NCBI RefSeq assembly: GCF_000182925.2
Contig: NC_026501.1
Location: forward strand, 2,294,001 to 2,358,000
Reading direction: 5' to 3'
DNA length: 64,000 bases
From: Neurospora crassa OR74A
Lineage: Eukaryota; Ascomycota; Sordariomycetes; Sordariales; Sordariaceae
Both the position numbers and the translations under genes were made by a program. The stretch's first letter is position 1. The number at the start of each line of letters is the position of its first letter. The notes beneath the pieces were generated by a model, which was not told the origin of the DNA, did not search any database, and saw only the letters and a program-made list of their open reading frames with translations. Of the stretch, positions 14,076 through 27,219 are shown piece by piece.

Positions 14076-14877
14076 TAATTAATATTAGCAATAGTAAGGG
14101 AGGAATTGAAGGTACTAGAATTAACCCTATCCTAGAGGGTATTAAGAAGAAGAAAGCCGGCTAAAGCGGCTACGGTAATAACGATAACCTTAATACAATT
14201 AATGCTATAAACACCGAAACTGCTAATAAGGCCGATAAGGCGGAAAATGTTAAACCTTTATATTAAATTATAGGTAGAAGCTACCGCTATAAGAAGGAAG
14301 GAAGGAAAGTAAGGACTTAGAAATAGAGGAATATCTAATTAAATTAGATAGGGAGTTATACTGGGACTAAAGGGAAAATAAGATACTAGAATTATTATTT
14401 ATTAATTTAATAATAATTAAATTAGAAAAATTTATCCTCCTTTTAATTTATTTTATTTATAGTAAATATAAAATATAATACCTAGCCCTAATTAATAGCG
14501 GCTATATGGGCAAAGGCTTTATTAATACTAAGTTCGTTAAAAGAAACTAAATATTTATAATAAAGCTTAACTATCTAAAATTACTAAGGCTGGCTAATAG
14601 TAATATTAATACCTATATAACCGATTTTATAAAAATTACTATATAAATCGGGTTATATAGTAAAGAGATCGAACTCTTCGTTTTTACTCTATTCCCGGAA
14701 AACCTAGTTATTTTAGGACTGCTATAGTTCCAATAGTATAACCTATCTATAGATTAGGAAAAAGGGGAGTTTAAATTCAACCGCAAGTGTTGGGGTACTT
14801 ATATACCTATTACTATACTAGACTTCTAGATACGAGTATTTAAAGTATTGAAAGAAGTAGAAGCCCGGAGTATTACT

Positions 14878-15012
14878 AAGTAAGTTATTAAAATGGTTGA
14901 GGGGGAGTAAATTATTAAGGCGGTCGAAGAGGAGTAAATTGTTAAGGTAGTTGAAGAGGAGTAAGTTATTAAGGCGGTCGAAGAGGAATAAGCTATTAAA
15001 ATAACTGAAGAG
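14878..15012 (+). repeat. 27-bp (9-codon) tandem repeat in element B
   Basis: About five in-frame units of the pattern gag-taa-att-att-aag-gcg-gtc-gaa-gag. The TAA sits where CAA (Gln) is expected, so before mutation the unit encoded a charged E-Q-(I)-(V/I)-K-A-V-E-E type repeat. It lies between the gag zinc knuckle and the reverse transcriptase, next to the protease. Units differ at RIP-type and a few other sites. Confidence 0.75.
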
Positions 15013-18000
15013 AGTTTAGTTACTAAGACTACCTTTAAATAATAGTAATCCTTAAATTATAAAGCCCTTAAGCGAAAAAAGATTAAATTGCTATAGAAAA
15101 TTATTAAAGTCCTTGGGATAGATCTTAGGTAATTCTAACTTACGTAGTTACTTATTAGTAGCTAGGCTATAATAATCCCTAATTCACTATTACGATTATA
15201 TTTAATTAAACCAATCCTATGCCGGATTGTTGGTAGTAAGCGAATTTGAGCCTTAGACTCCGAAAGGAAATTGCTAGTACTATTGTTCGTAAGACCTATA
15301 GATATTAGTAATATTCTTATTAACCTTAATAATATTATGGTACTAAACGCCGCTAGTTTTAATTTCGCTGTTAAAACCGAGAGTTTCGAAGTTATACTAA
15401 TAATTAGGGAGGAAATTAACGAAGTACTAAGGAAGCTAGAGGTAAAAGTTATTAATAGATTAATGAACCTTAAAATAGAAATTATAAAAGAGATATATAA
15501 TAATATTTATTTAGGTAATAGAGTAGAGTATAAAATCTAATTTATAAATTACTTCCTTAGGGTATTCTAAGGCGAAGTAAGGGAGGTTATAATAAGGATT
15601 ACGGAAGAAAACGCCTAAAAATTCTATAAAAAAGTAGATAAATCCCTCGTTACCGAATAAGAAATTAAAATTAAAATACCGATCTATTACTATAAGTATT
15701 AGAATATAATTAACTTTAAGGAAGTAAAAGTTATATTGTAGTATTAATCCTACGATTATAAGATTGAGCTGATCCCCGGCGTAGAATTACTTAATGCCCG
15801 GTTACGACTATTTTCTCTATTAGAATTAGGTATTATTAAAAAATAGTTGGATAATAATATTAGATAGGGGTTTATCCAACTATTCTAATCCCTAGCCGTA
15901 TCCCTAGTACTATTAGTTAAGAAGCTAGGCGGCGGCGTATAGATTTGTATCGATTACCGGGGTATTAATAATGCGATTTTTAAGATATGTTATCCCTTTC
16001 TTTTAATTAAGGAAATACTAGATGCTATTTATAAGGCGAAGATTTTTATTAAGTTGGATATAATTGTAGTATTTAACTGTATACGAGTTTATAAAGGTTA
16101 TAAGTAGTTTATAGTTTTTATAATAAGGTTCGGGCTTTACGAATTATTGGTATACCCTTTTGGATTATAAGGCACTCTAATAACCTTCTAAAACTTTATT
16201 AACAATATCCTTTATAATGCTTTAAATATATTTGTAATAGCCTACCTAAATGATATCCTTATTTATTCGGATAATAAAGAGGAATATATTAAATATATTT
16301 CTAATATACTAGATTGCTTCGAACGTTTAAATTTATAGATCGATATTAATAAATGCGAATTCTATACTATTAAGATGAAGTATTTAAGTTTTATTATTAC
16401 GTTAGGAGGTATAGAAATAGATATAAATAAAGTTTAAGCCGTACTTTTATAGGAGGTATCCGAGTCTAAGAGATCTTTATAATCTTTCTTAGAATTCGCT
16501 AACTTTTACTAATAATTTATTAAAGATTTCTCAAGTATAGTTAAGCTACTATATAAATTAATGAAGAAAATAGCCGATTAGTATTAGGATATTAAGTATT
16601 AGAAGGCTTTCGAGGATTTGAAGAAGGCGTTTACTATAGTACTAATTTTAAAGATTTACAATTGGATAAAGAAAACTATAATTGAAATAGACGCTTCCAA
16701 TTAGGCTTCCGGGGGAACCCTCTCCTAATAGGGAAATAACGGTATTTTCTACCTAGTAACTTACTTTTTAATTAAGTATATAATAGTAGAGTATAATTAT
16801 AATATTTATAATAAAAAATTATTTACTATTGTAAAGGTATTAGAGGAGTAGATACTAAAGTTGGAGGGCGTACAAAAGTAGGTAGAGATTATTACCGACT
16901 ATAAAAACTTTAAAATATTTGTTACTATTAAGCAATTTACCTTAAAGTATATATAATAGGTTGAATTCCTTAATTATTTTAATTTCCGTATTACCTATAG
17001 AAAAGGCCTAGAGAATATAAAATTAAACGCCTTAAGTAAAAAGCCGGAAGATAAACTATAGGATAAGGAGGATAAGAAATTCCTAATAAGGAAGAAACTT
17101 CTTATTAATCTAAAATATTTTAATCTAACCTTCTTTAAGGACGAAGATATATTAAATACTATATACTTATACTTAGTAATTATAGAAGAGGTTTATAAAG
17201 GGTAAACTGGACTACTAGACTTAAGGGATATTAGTTTCTATAAAATAAAAGTAATAAAGTTAATAAATAATTTAATTAACGATAATTATTCTAAATCCAA
17301 CCTAATATAGGAAATAGTCTCCTACCTTTAAAAAGAAGGTTAATAAAACTAGACTCCGGAAATTAAGAAGTACTTTAAAATTATATTTGCAAAGTATTTA
17401 ATAAAATAAGGATGAATTTACTAGTAAAAGAATACCGAAGAATAAATATTTATCGACCTAAATAATAAAAATATTTAATTGTAATTAATTTATAAAATAT
17501 ATATAGTGAAGCTAGGAGGATATTTAAGTTACGAAAGAATATACAAAATATTTAATAAATCTTACTATTAGCCCGGAATATACTAATCTATAAAAGAGTT
17601 TTATAAAATTTATTTAGTATACGTAAAGACTAAATTAATAAAATATTCACTAGCCGGCTATATAAAACCTTTCCTAATATTATTTAAATTTTAATTATAA
17701 ATCTCAATCAATTATATAACTCCTATAATACTATATACTAGAAGGGGCCGAATTTACCGATATATCGTAATTGTAGTCGACCACCTAACTAAAATAAAGT
17801 ACTATATCCCTATAGAAATATTAGAAATAAATAAACTAATCGAGCAGTTTATTAAAAAGATATATAATATATATAATCTACCGGATAATATTATATCGGA
17901 TAAAGGTTCGTAATTTATTTTAATATTCTAAAGAACCTTATATAAACGCTTAAAGGTAATAGTGAAACTATTATTAGTATTTTACTTATAAATTAATAAT

Positions 18001-19659
18001 TAAACGGAGCAAATTAATATAGAAATAGAATAATACCTAAAACTTTATATTAATTAGGCCTAAAATAATTAAGTAAATTAATTACTACTAATAGAATTTA
18101 CTTATAATAATACCCTCTTAGAGATAATTAGTATTAACCTATTCTACGCTAATTATAACTTTTATTTATATATAAGCGTAGAACCGTCTAAATTATACCC
18201 TCTAAATTTAATAGAGGTATAAAAGAAGGAGTTTTTCAAAGCTTTAAAGGTAGCTAGCCGCTTTCAAACTATATTAGAAGGTATTATTGCCCTATCTAAA
18301 TAGGCCTAGGACCAATACAAAGTTTAAGCGAATAAATACCGTACAAACGCCCCAAAATATAAATCTAACAATAAAATACTACTTAATACTAAGAACCTAG
18401 TTACTAGGAGACTACAAGCGAAGCTTGTCCTTAAATTCGAAGGCTTATTTATAATACTAGAGAATAACTCGTACTAAATTAAATTCTAGCTCCCTAAAAA
18501 TATAAAGGTTAACCTTATATTTTATATATTAATAGTAAAGCTCTAGGATATAGTAGGTCTCTCCGGGTAGTAAGAAATCGAATAAAATATTCTAACCAAT
18601 TAGGGAAGGTTTATAATTAGAATTAATAATAATAATAATAACGAATAGTAGGAATAGGAGTTTAAGAATATTATAGGATATAGTAAAGTAAATAATAGGC
18701 GCTAAATATATTAAATTAAATAGAAAGATATTAACGAACTAATATAATAATCCGCCAAAGATTTAGAGGGATATAATAATACTATTTAGAAATATTATAA
18801 CTCCTACTCCGATATACTACTACTACTAATTTAAATAAAGAGGAGGTAAGTTAAAAGTAAATTAAAGAAGAAGTCCTTATTACTATCCTCCCCTAATTTA
18901 TTAATTTATATACTACTATATATTAATACTAATTTAGATTTATATTAACTACTTTAATAGAATATTCGGGTTGCTTAATAAAAAGGATAAACTTAGTAAA
19001 AAAAAAGGAATTTAGTGCGACTTATTCTACATACCCTAGTCGAATACTTTATAATATACCTTTTTATAAAACAACCATCAATAGTACCAAGAGATAGTAC
19101 GTCTTACGGCGGTCTTACGTCTCCTATTCCCCGGAATAACCCTATATAATTAATATTAGAAGATTGGAAGATGAGAAGGATTTAAAAACATTAATAGTAT
19201 AATAACTAAGCGTTTAAAGAAGAAATAAGGTATAAGCAGGGAATTGAATACGCAAACTCTCTAAATTTATACTAATAGTAGTTGCGGGCGTCCCTATAAA
19301 CCGTTATACTACGGGCGTCCCTATAGTACTCCCGGTAGGGCTAGTAATAGTAAGAGTCGTCGAAGTTCTTTATATACAATAATTAGGCTGGTTTTTAACG
19401 TGCAAATAGATTATTAAGAGTAATAATAGCTCTTATAGTAGAAGGGTTAAATTTGGCGATATTTTAATTAGTATTCTGCCCCTAAGCAGGAATTGAGATA
19501 CTAATAAGCGCCAAGCGGCTTCCTGCTTTAGTATAGGCACTAAAGTTTTTTACCGCAAAATAATTAAATATATCGATAGAGAAGTCGGGAGGCCTACTTT
19601 GAGTAGGATAATATATTTAAATAGTATTCTCATAGTAAGAGTGTTTTAGAGGGAGGTAG

Positions 19660-19892
19660 TATTATAGGGCTAGATCACATGCCCTGTGCTAGGCTATAGT
19701 ACAACAAATTACGTACCTTATGCCTTACTATAGTACTAGTACCGGCCCGGGTATTGAGGCTCTATATAACCCACTCTACCGGGCCACACAACCCTACCCA
19801 TAAGCCCAGGCTAGCGCATACTCTCTTCTTACTTCCTTCGTACAATAACGAATATCGTAGCTTACCCCTAACGGTACCCTTGCCCCGTAATA
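19660..19892 (+). repeat. Element B 3' LTR (233 bp)
   Basis: It has the same length as the 5' copy. From about 19,690 to 19,775 it shows TG-to-TA and CA-to-TA changes (ctatagtacaacaaattacg), and it is preserved further right (gggccacacaaccctaccca). Confidence 0.95.
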
Positions 19893-19897
19893 CTACC

Positions 19898-19946
19898 CTA
19901 CTCAATAGAATAGAGTATTCTCTAGGATTGCCACATTTCCGTATCA
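19898..19946 (+). repeat. Element A 5' LTR, second part (49 bp)
   Basis: It continues the LTR after element B and its CTACC duplication, from ctactcaatag to the end tatca. It aligns with the last 49 bp of the 3' LTR. Confidence 0.93.
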
Positions 19947-20068
19947 AATAGTAGCTGCAATTATACGTTGCGTAACCCAATACATTATTACCAATCTATT
20001 ATATCGTTAAATTATTTGAATTAAGCGCATTACAACCACAACCGCAATTACTCAATCTTCTACGCCGA

Positions 20069-20413
20069 ATTATAGTAGGCCTAAAAGAAATAATAAACGC
20101 ACTCAACCTTATCGTATACAAGCGTATCGATCGTCAATCACTTACACTAAATTATAGTAGGCCTAAGCAACGGACAACCTCAACAAACCAACGTATAAAT
20201 ACCTTTACAACTAGAAGTTCCGCTAAATTATAGTAGGCCGAATACTATTGCGATCGTATTTTAAATACTTTCTTTACACCTTCCCTCGCTTAATAGACTT
20301 TATTCTCACACAATTTCACTACTTAAATCCAATTTCTATTATACTATTGAATTATAATAGGCCGCATAATAATTACTAATATTAAAGGTTTCCCCCGCCT
20401 CCGAATTATAGTA
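20069..20413 (+). repeat. Recurring ~15-bp motif in element A leader
   Basis: aattatagtaggcc recurs at about 20,071, 20,150, 20,224 and, changed, at about 20,346 (aattataataggcc) and 20,403 (aattatagtaagaa). Spacing is roughly 57-121 bp, between the 5' LTR end and the first gag-like frame. The sequence between copies is not similar, so this is a dispersed motif, not a simple tandem array. Confidence 0.6.
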
Positions 20414-23400
20414 AGAACACAACCCCCTATCCTTATAATCGATTATTCACCACTCCTTTAATAAACTAAAATAATTAACGATAATCTTTATTATAATAAC
20501 CTCTCCGAAGTAAGTAACGCGTCCGATTACTACAATTTAAATAATAACCCAACGTATAATTAACTAACCGAACCGTACCCGCAATCAAAATAAAGCAATC
20601 GCCTAATATTTAACTAATTTACTAGCCCTCCTATTCCTCCTCCAACTAAACCCCCCCTAGAAGATTCAATAGCTCTAATTATAGAAGAGACTATAGAATA
20701 AAAAGGAAAGAGAAAGAAGGTAAAAAAGGAATTTAAGGAATTAAAAACGCTAAACGCCCCTACAAAGGAGCTACCCCTACCTATATAGCCAGAATAATTT
20801 AGAAATAACGCGCCATCTATATTCTACCTTAAAGAAATCTATAATTAATTATATTAGGAAATCTACAATATCGAAAGAGAAATCCGGGGAGGTAAGTAAA
20901 ATCAACTATAAAGTAATCCCCTCTTATAGGAATTGCGTCAAACTATAAACTCGTTATCCGAATAAATCGGTAGTATTACTAAAGATTAAAATACTCTAAA
21001 TTAGGGTTTAATAACGATTATAATAAGGATTAAGGCGGTAAAAGACAATATCAAACATTAAACCTAAACAACAAACTCTTTATCGCAAACTATATCCTAA
21101 TTGTAAAATAAGAGTAAACTAATCATTAATAACAGCTTAAATAACAAACTAATTAATACTAATAGGAAGTTGAAAGAGTTATAAAGTAAATTGGACAGCC
21201 TTAAATTTAAATATAAGGGACTCTTCAATAGCCTTAAAGGTATAAATACTAACTCTCCTATCCCCCTAAGAATAAGAGAAGAAATATCAACCCTTACAAT
21301 TTCCAACCCTATATACCTATCTTCTAAAATCCTAAGAGTCCTCCGCAACCTTATTAATACAATATCCAACAATTCTACTAACCTAAGCGCCCTATTTACT
21401 TAAGTTATAGATACTATATATAATAATCCCCAATACGTAGCCTTACTCCCGCAATTCGAAATAGCCTAAAACGCTATTTAAATTACCCCGGCTATAGACC
21501 CTACTCCCCTAGCACCCCCCCTAAATAGTACGGCCTACGCCGGACGAAATAACCGTCTTCGCCGAAACGATATAGGCTAATTCCACCCTTATTATAATAA
21601 TCTAAAGGATATTAATATAATTTTAAATAGTAAGAACCTAATTTACACGGACATCTTCTACTTTATAAATAAATTAAAATCATTTATAGAAGACCCCTCC
21701 TCAAGAGGAGCAGCCGAGTAATAAATCTTTACTATATTTTAAACCTTCTTAGGAGGATTTACTATTTTATAATAAATTAACGAAGTAGGTCCAAAAAAAA
21801 GGAGGGAATTAAGGTAGGCTGGCTTACTAAGTTTAATAAAAACCCTAATAGAATACTTTTACCTTAACTCCGCTACTATAATTAAATGTTTTATTAAAAG
21901 TACCCTTACTCTTCATAATATTACTAAGGATAAAAACATTCTAATTCAATTTATATAAAAAAAATTGCGTTACGCCTAAACTATAGGGATAATAAGTTAC
22001 AACGGGGCTAATTAGTATAGGGTAATAATTTAAATTTAAGCGAATATAGATCTCTATATTCGTTAATACCTCTATTCTCCGCCCAAAACGGGCAAACTAA
22101 TTAAATATATAGCCAAAATCAACGAAACCAAAGCCATCCTCTTAATAATAGCCTTTGAAAAATACCCTTACTATTCAAGGAAGACCTCGAACAACTCCGA
22201 AAAACCTAAAGAATCGGCAAACGCTAAAAGAAACTATAGTAGCAAACTATATAACCGCAATTCTCGCTATCCCCCTTACAATCCTTATAATTCCCGCAAC
22301 CCTTATTATCCCCTACGTAACAACTAGGTTAATAGTAGGAAGCCTAACAACCGGAAAGATAATCGGTATTTCCAATTTAGAAATAAAATTCATTTCGCCG
22401 ATAATAATACTAATTGCGAAGATTCAAGCGAACTATCTACCCCCTTATCCGTAGAATCGAATTTAAGCTATTTTATTTATAATACTAATACTACCTACCT
22501 TAAGTACTCCGAAAAATACAATTCCGAAGCAATTCTTACTAGGTACTATACTAATTATAAATAATTGATAATTGTAAAGAGAAAGTTAAAGAAGGAAAAA
22601 CCGGTTAGAACTATTTATAGAAACTACCAATTAATCTACAACTCCCAAAACGCCCTCTTTCGTTATACTAAACTATACAACGAAAGGATCTCCTCTATTC
22701 CAATTATTATACAATAAATTTTCCCTACTAACTTTAGAATAGTAATAAAAAACTATACTATAATAGAAGCAAATATTATTAACAAAGAAAATATTAAATT
22801 AAACCCAATCTCTAATTATACTTATTTATAAATTCTAATTAAACTATCTATAGAGGGTAAGTTAAATGAGGTCTATATCGACCCTAGTACCGGATAATCT
22901 ATAATCGACCGAAGATTTCTCTAGAAATTAGACTATTCTATCTCAATTAAAGAACTACGTCGCATCAAAGGGGTGGGAGGAACCTCAACTATTAAGGAAT
23001 AAGCTACCTTCTAGATCTATCTAATCGGTATCGGATATGAAAGAAAGCTAGCCCTAGTTAAGCTCTGTAAATCTATATAGGTTATTAATAAATTTAAAGC
23101 AAATGCCCTTCTAACTAATAACTTCCTAGACTTAAGGGGAAGTGCAATTAACTATAATAAAGCAACGGTTACCTTTACTAAGATAGTAAGATTTACCCTA
23201 CCCTTCGCAATCAAGCGCTAATTCCATTTATATACTAGAAGAATTATAAACCAAATATAAATCGTTATTCCCCCGCATACTCAAACTTACGTACCGGCTA
23301 TATTTAAAGCCCTACTAAAGGGAAGGAGCTTATACTTTTACGTAACCTACCCTCAAACTATAAATACTATTCTTAATATTCGTACTCCCCATATAGTCCT

Positions 23401-24259
23401 TATACGTAACGATACCAACGAGGAAGTAATAGTAACTAAGAATACGCGCCTAGGAATAATTACCGAGTATAATAACGGTATATACTACATAGTAGGAGAG
23501 TAGGTATATTATACCGAAGATGAAAATAGCGAAGCCTATATTTATAATAATAAACTAAATAGACCTAAGGTTCTAAAGAAGTACTCTATACTAGGAGCCA
23601 AGGCCCCGAATGATCAACCGTATATTACAACGGTTAATAGGATTTACGTCTTCGATAAAGACCCCAAACTCGCTATTGCTATAATAAAAATAATTAAAAA
23701 ATACCCCTCTATTTAGGAAGAAGGAGGATTTATTAATATTTCTAAAAACGAACTAATAAAAATCCCCTTAGTAGAAGGATAATAAAATCAAAAAACCAAC
23801 ACCAAAGTCTACCCCCTCAGCAAGAAGGATTAAGTAATAATAGACAAAATTTTTAATAAATTACACACTTAGAGAAAGATAGACTAGTACTTCGAGCTAA
23901 CCCCGTTCGTTTACCTAATATTTATAGTATAGAGGACAATCAAGGAGGAGGACAAAAGCCGACCGGTAATCGATATTCAATCCCTAAATTAAATAATAAT
24001 GCTAAATAATCACCTATTACTAAAGTAGGAAGTAGTTATTTTGCATATATAAAGAAAATCGTACATTATTATAATTAATACAATTTCGTTTTTCTACCAA
24101 TTCGGCATTTACCCCCCTCATCGAAACCGACTTACTATTATTTCTTATTATAATTTAGAAACCCCCTATATAGCCTTAATAGGATTCCGTAATACCCCCG
24201 CATATATATAAAAATTTATAGACTAATTGCTAACCCCTTACAATATATATTATTAGGCT

Positions 24260-24271
24260 TATATCGATAAT
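24260..24271 (+). other. Element A reverse-transcriptase box, YIDN
   Basis: tat atc gat aat within ...AYIDNIIIAS. The family has Y-V-D-D; the second catalytic Asp reads Asn, a G-to-A change. Confidence 0.8.
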
Positions 24272-26940
24272 ATTATAATTGCCTCTAATACGGCCGAAGA
24301 TTATTTGCAATATTTAAATACAATTTTCAACTTCTTTACGAATAAGAATATTACTTTAACACCTAAAAAATCATTTATTAAATATCCCGGAACCGAAATC
24401 CTTAGCTTTTATATTAATAATTTTAAATTATCTACAACGAAAGAGCGTATTGCGGCTATAAAGAACCTCGCCTTCCTAAATCAATTAAAAGCGCTAAAGT
24501 AATACATTAGAGTAACCGGATTCCTCTAGCACCTTATTCTTTACTATACCTAATTAATTGAATTATTGTAAAATAAGAAGGTCACACTACTCGCTGAAGG
24601 CCAACAAACAGGCTGCTTAAAAACTAGCAATTTAAATAAAAAGCTAAACTATTATACAAAAACCTTCTTTGAGCCAACGGAGCAAGAAAAGCTATCTTTC
24701 TAAGCCCTTTAAAACCAAATCTATAATACCGACTACGCTAACCCTAATATCCTATATTACCTAGATGTAAAAAAACAGCTATTCCTCTAAATCGACGGCT
24801 TATTAGAAAGAGGCTATAGAGTAATATTATTCTATACTAAAGATAAATACGAATAGGACCTATTATTGGGACCCGTCCTATTAAATATTGTATTACCTAT
24901 TATATTCCTAAGCCGGTGTATAATTAAGGCCGAAATATAATACGGCCCATTGGAAATAGAAGTAGCGTACTTTATTTAGATAATAAAGAAGTTCCGTACC
25001 TATATTCACTTAGCCAATAAAATAATTTACATCCTTATAAATTATTCGGCTATAAAGGGTATTATTAAATAAAAGAACTTAGAGACGTCCTTAATTAACC
25101 GCGCTAATAAAAGACTAATAAACGCTTTGGTATACCTTTCGCAATACGATTTAAAAATCTTTTATATCCTAAGGAAATTAAATTTTATCCCCAACGCTTT
25201 GAGCCGTTTAAAGGCTAAAGGGGATATCCTCCCGGAAGAACGAAAGGAGGAACAAGTAGTTCTAAATAATATATAGTTCTCTATTACCGAACTATATATA
25301 GAAGAGGGATTAAGGAACCGTTTAAAAGTTAAATACAAAATAGATTTAAAGTTCGGAAAAATTATCGGCGATCTTAAGGCTACCGAGGACGATAGTACCT
25401 TTTCTAAGCCCGGCTATCCCTTTATAATAATAAATAGATTGATTTACAACGATATTTTAAGAATAGCGTATATTCTATACATTCCCCGAGATTATATTCA
25501 AGAAATTCTATAAGCTATTCATAACGAAAAGTACTACTTTAAACGAGACCGAATACTATATAATCTATAAGGATTATCAATCCCTAATAAAACGAGAGCC
25601 GTAAAAAAATACTTCGAATACTGCCCAGCTTGCTAACTCAACTAGACTAATCGAGAACCCCCTATTAATAACTATTAATAAATACAACTAGAGAATACTC
25701 TACTAATAAGTATTATTATAATAAACTTTATTGTAGGTCTCCTAACAGTCCTATTAACTAATATACTATAGTACCTAGAAGGTTTTCTATCCTTCAACGT
25801 AGTAATAATAGTCACTTATAAGTCTTCAAAGCGCAACCTACTTATTCCGGGATATTTAACGTATACCGCCAAGGATTAGGGAAAAGTATTAATTCGCCAA
25901 TTAGTCCTTAGTAATTAGGGAATTCCGACGGGTATTATTTCAAATAAAGATTGTAAATTTATATCCGGGGTATAGAAGGGGATCTAATTTATATAAGGAA
26001 TTAAATTTATAATAACTACTACCTACTACCTTTAAGGAGACGGCCTAGCCGAAAGGAAGAATTAGATAGTAGAAATTACCTTACAATTTTATTACTTTAA
26101 AAACCCTAATAGAAATTAGGCGAATCTTCTACCTATACTATAATAGAACCTCAACAATACATATAGCAATACTATTAAAAACTCCCCTTACGAACAAATT
26201 TTTAACTTTAAATTGCCTAACCCTTTTAATACTCTAATAAAACTAACTCCGCTTAACTTCTCCCCTAAAATTAGGGATAGCCTCCAATAAAATACAAAAT
26301 TATCTATAGACTTTACTATAGCCTATACTAAGCATAAATACAATAATAAATATAAGCAATTGGAATTTCGTATTAATAATAAAGTCCTATTACAACTTCA
26401 CTATAAATACTACCTTCCCGGCCAACCGTTACAAAAACTATCCCAATAACGGTCGGGTCTATTTATAATTATTAAACACGTAGGTAAACTAGCGTATAAA
26501 CTAGCACTTCCTATAGGAATATTAATATACCCAGTTATTTCAATAGTATACTTATTACCGGCCCTATCGGAGGAAGACCCCTACTATAAGTAGGCGCCCC
26601 CCTCTAATCTTATTAAAGAATTTCAAAACTCTAGTATAGAAGAAAGCAATAACTACGAAGTAGAAATCGTATTAAATTATTGTATAAACCGAATTAAAAT
26701 TAAGTACTAATACCTTATTAAATAGAAGGGATAAGGAAACTAATATAATAAATAGAAGAGTAAATAGTAGTTAAAGTATAGTAAGGAGTTAGTAAAGTAA
26801 TATTAGGAACGCAAGGGAAGTAGGCCTACTATAGACAAAACGGTTAGGACAAAGAAACGCAACAAGCGCAAGGGTCATCGCCAAACTAGGAGGTAGGGAG
26901 GCTACTAAGGATAGTAGAATACTTTTATAAGGCCGGGACT

Positions 26941-27219
26941 TAATATAGGAAATGTACTATAGATTAGATAGATATATATATATAACGAAGGCCGCCTACC
27001 CGGAAGGCCTAAGCTTCCAGGGCAGCGGTTGCCCGGCTGCCTAGCATTTACTAAGCGACCGGGCGTAGGACCTGGACCTGCCAGGTCAAGGATAAATACT
27101 GTCCTTGACCGCCAGGACCAAGCTTCCTACTCTTCCTTCTGATCATTATACTTTCCAATACCAGACTACCCTACTCAATAGAATAGGGTGTTCTCTAGGA
27201 TTGCCACGTTTCCGCATTA
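26941..27219 (+). repeat. Element A 3' LTR (279 bp)
   Basis: It runs taatataggaaatg to ccgcatta. The left part carries TA-type changes (atatatatat where the 5' copy has gcatgcatgt); the right part is the better preserved one. It includes a 9-bp stem, ggtcaagga/tccttgacc, around a short loop (about 27,083-27,110). Confidence 0.95.

Larger units (their letters stand above)
11944..19892 (+). mobile_element. Element B: chromodomain Ty3/Gypsy retrotransposon inside A's LTR
   Basis: LTRs of 233 bp (11,944-12,176 and 19,660-19,892); target duplication CTACC at 11,939-11,943 and 19,893-19,897; purine tract agagggaggtag before the 3' LTR. Domains in order: gag (about 12.3-14.2 kb) ending in a damaged zinc knuckle (14,032-14,075: Cys-x2-Cys kept, His and last Cys read Tyr); a 27-bp tandem repeat; protease (NSG for DSG, about 14.49 kb); reverse transcriptase (about 15.9-16.4 kb, YLND at 16,243-16,254); RNase H (16.7-17.0 kb); integrase with a PDNIISDKGS segment near 17.9 kb; and a chromodomain-like end (18.55-18.83 kb). 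It must be younger than A because it interrupts A's LTR. It is inactive. Confidence 0.95.
11714..27219 (+). mobile_element. Element A: Ty3/Gypsy retrotransposon nested in C, split by B
   Basis: The target duplication ACTAT lies at 11,709-11,713 and 27,220-27,224. The 3' LTR is 279 bp (26,941-27,219). The 5' LTR is interrupted by element B; its two parts (11,714-11,943 plus 19,898-19,946) sum to exactly 279 bp. The internal region, 19,947-26,940, holds a leader with a recurring motif (20,069-20,410), a gag-like region (about 20.6-22.5 kb), a protease (about 22.87-23.06 kb), reverse transcriptase (about 23.88-24.30 kb, with YIDN at 24,260-24,271 where YVDD is expected), RNase H, and an integrase with a readable CPAC...N zinc-binding part near 25.62 kb. 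A clear chromodomain was not seen. It is dead through RIP. Confidence 0.94.

Noticed and set aside
21097-22454. Open frames of 91 and 99 codons in the AT-rich block
   Set aside because: They lie inside element A's internal region; chance-open or gag-relic frames, not host genes.
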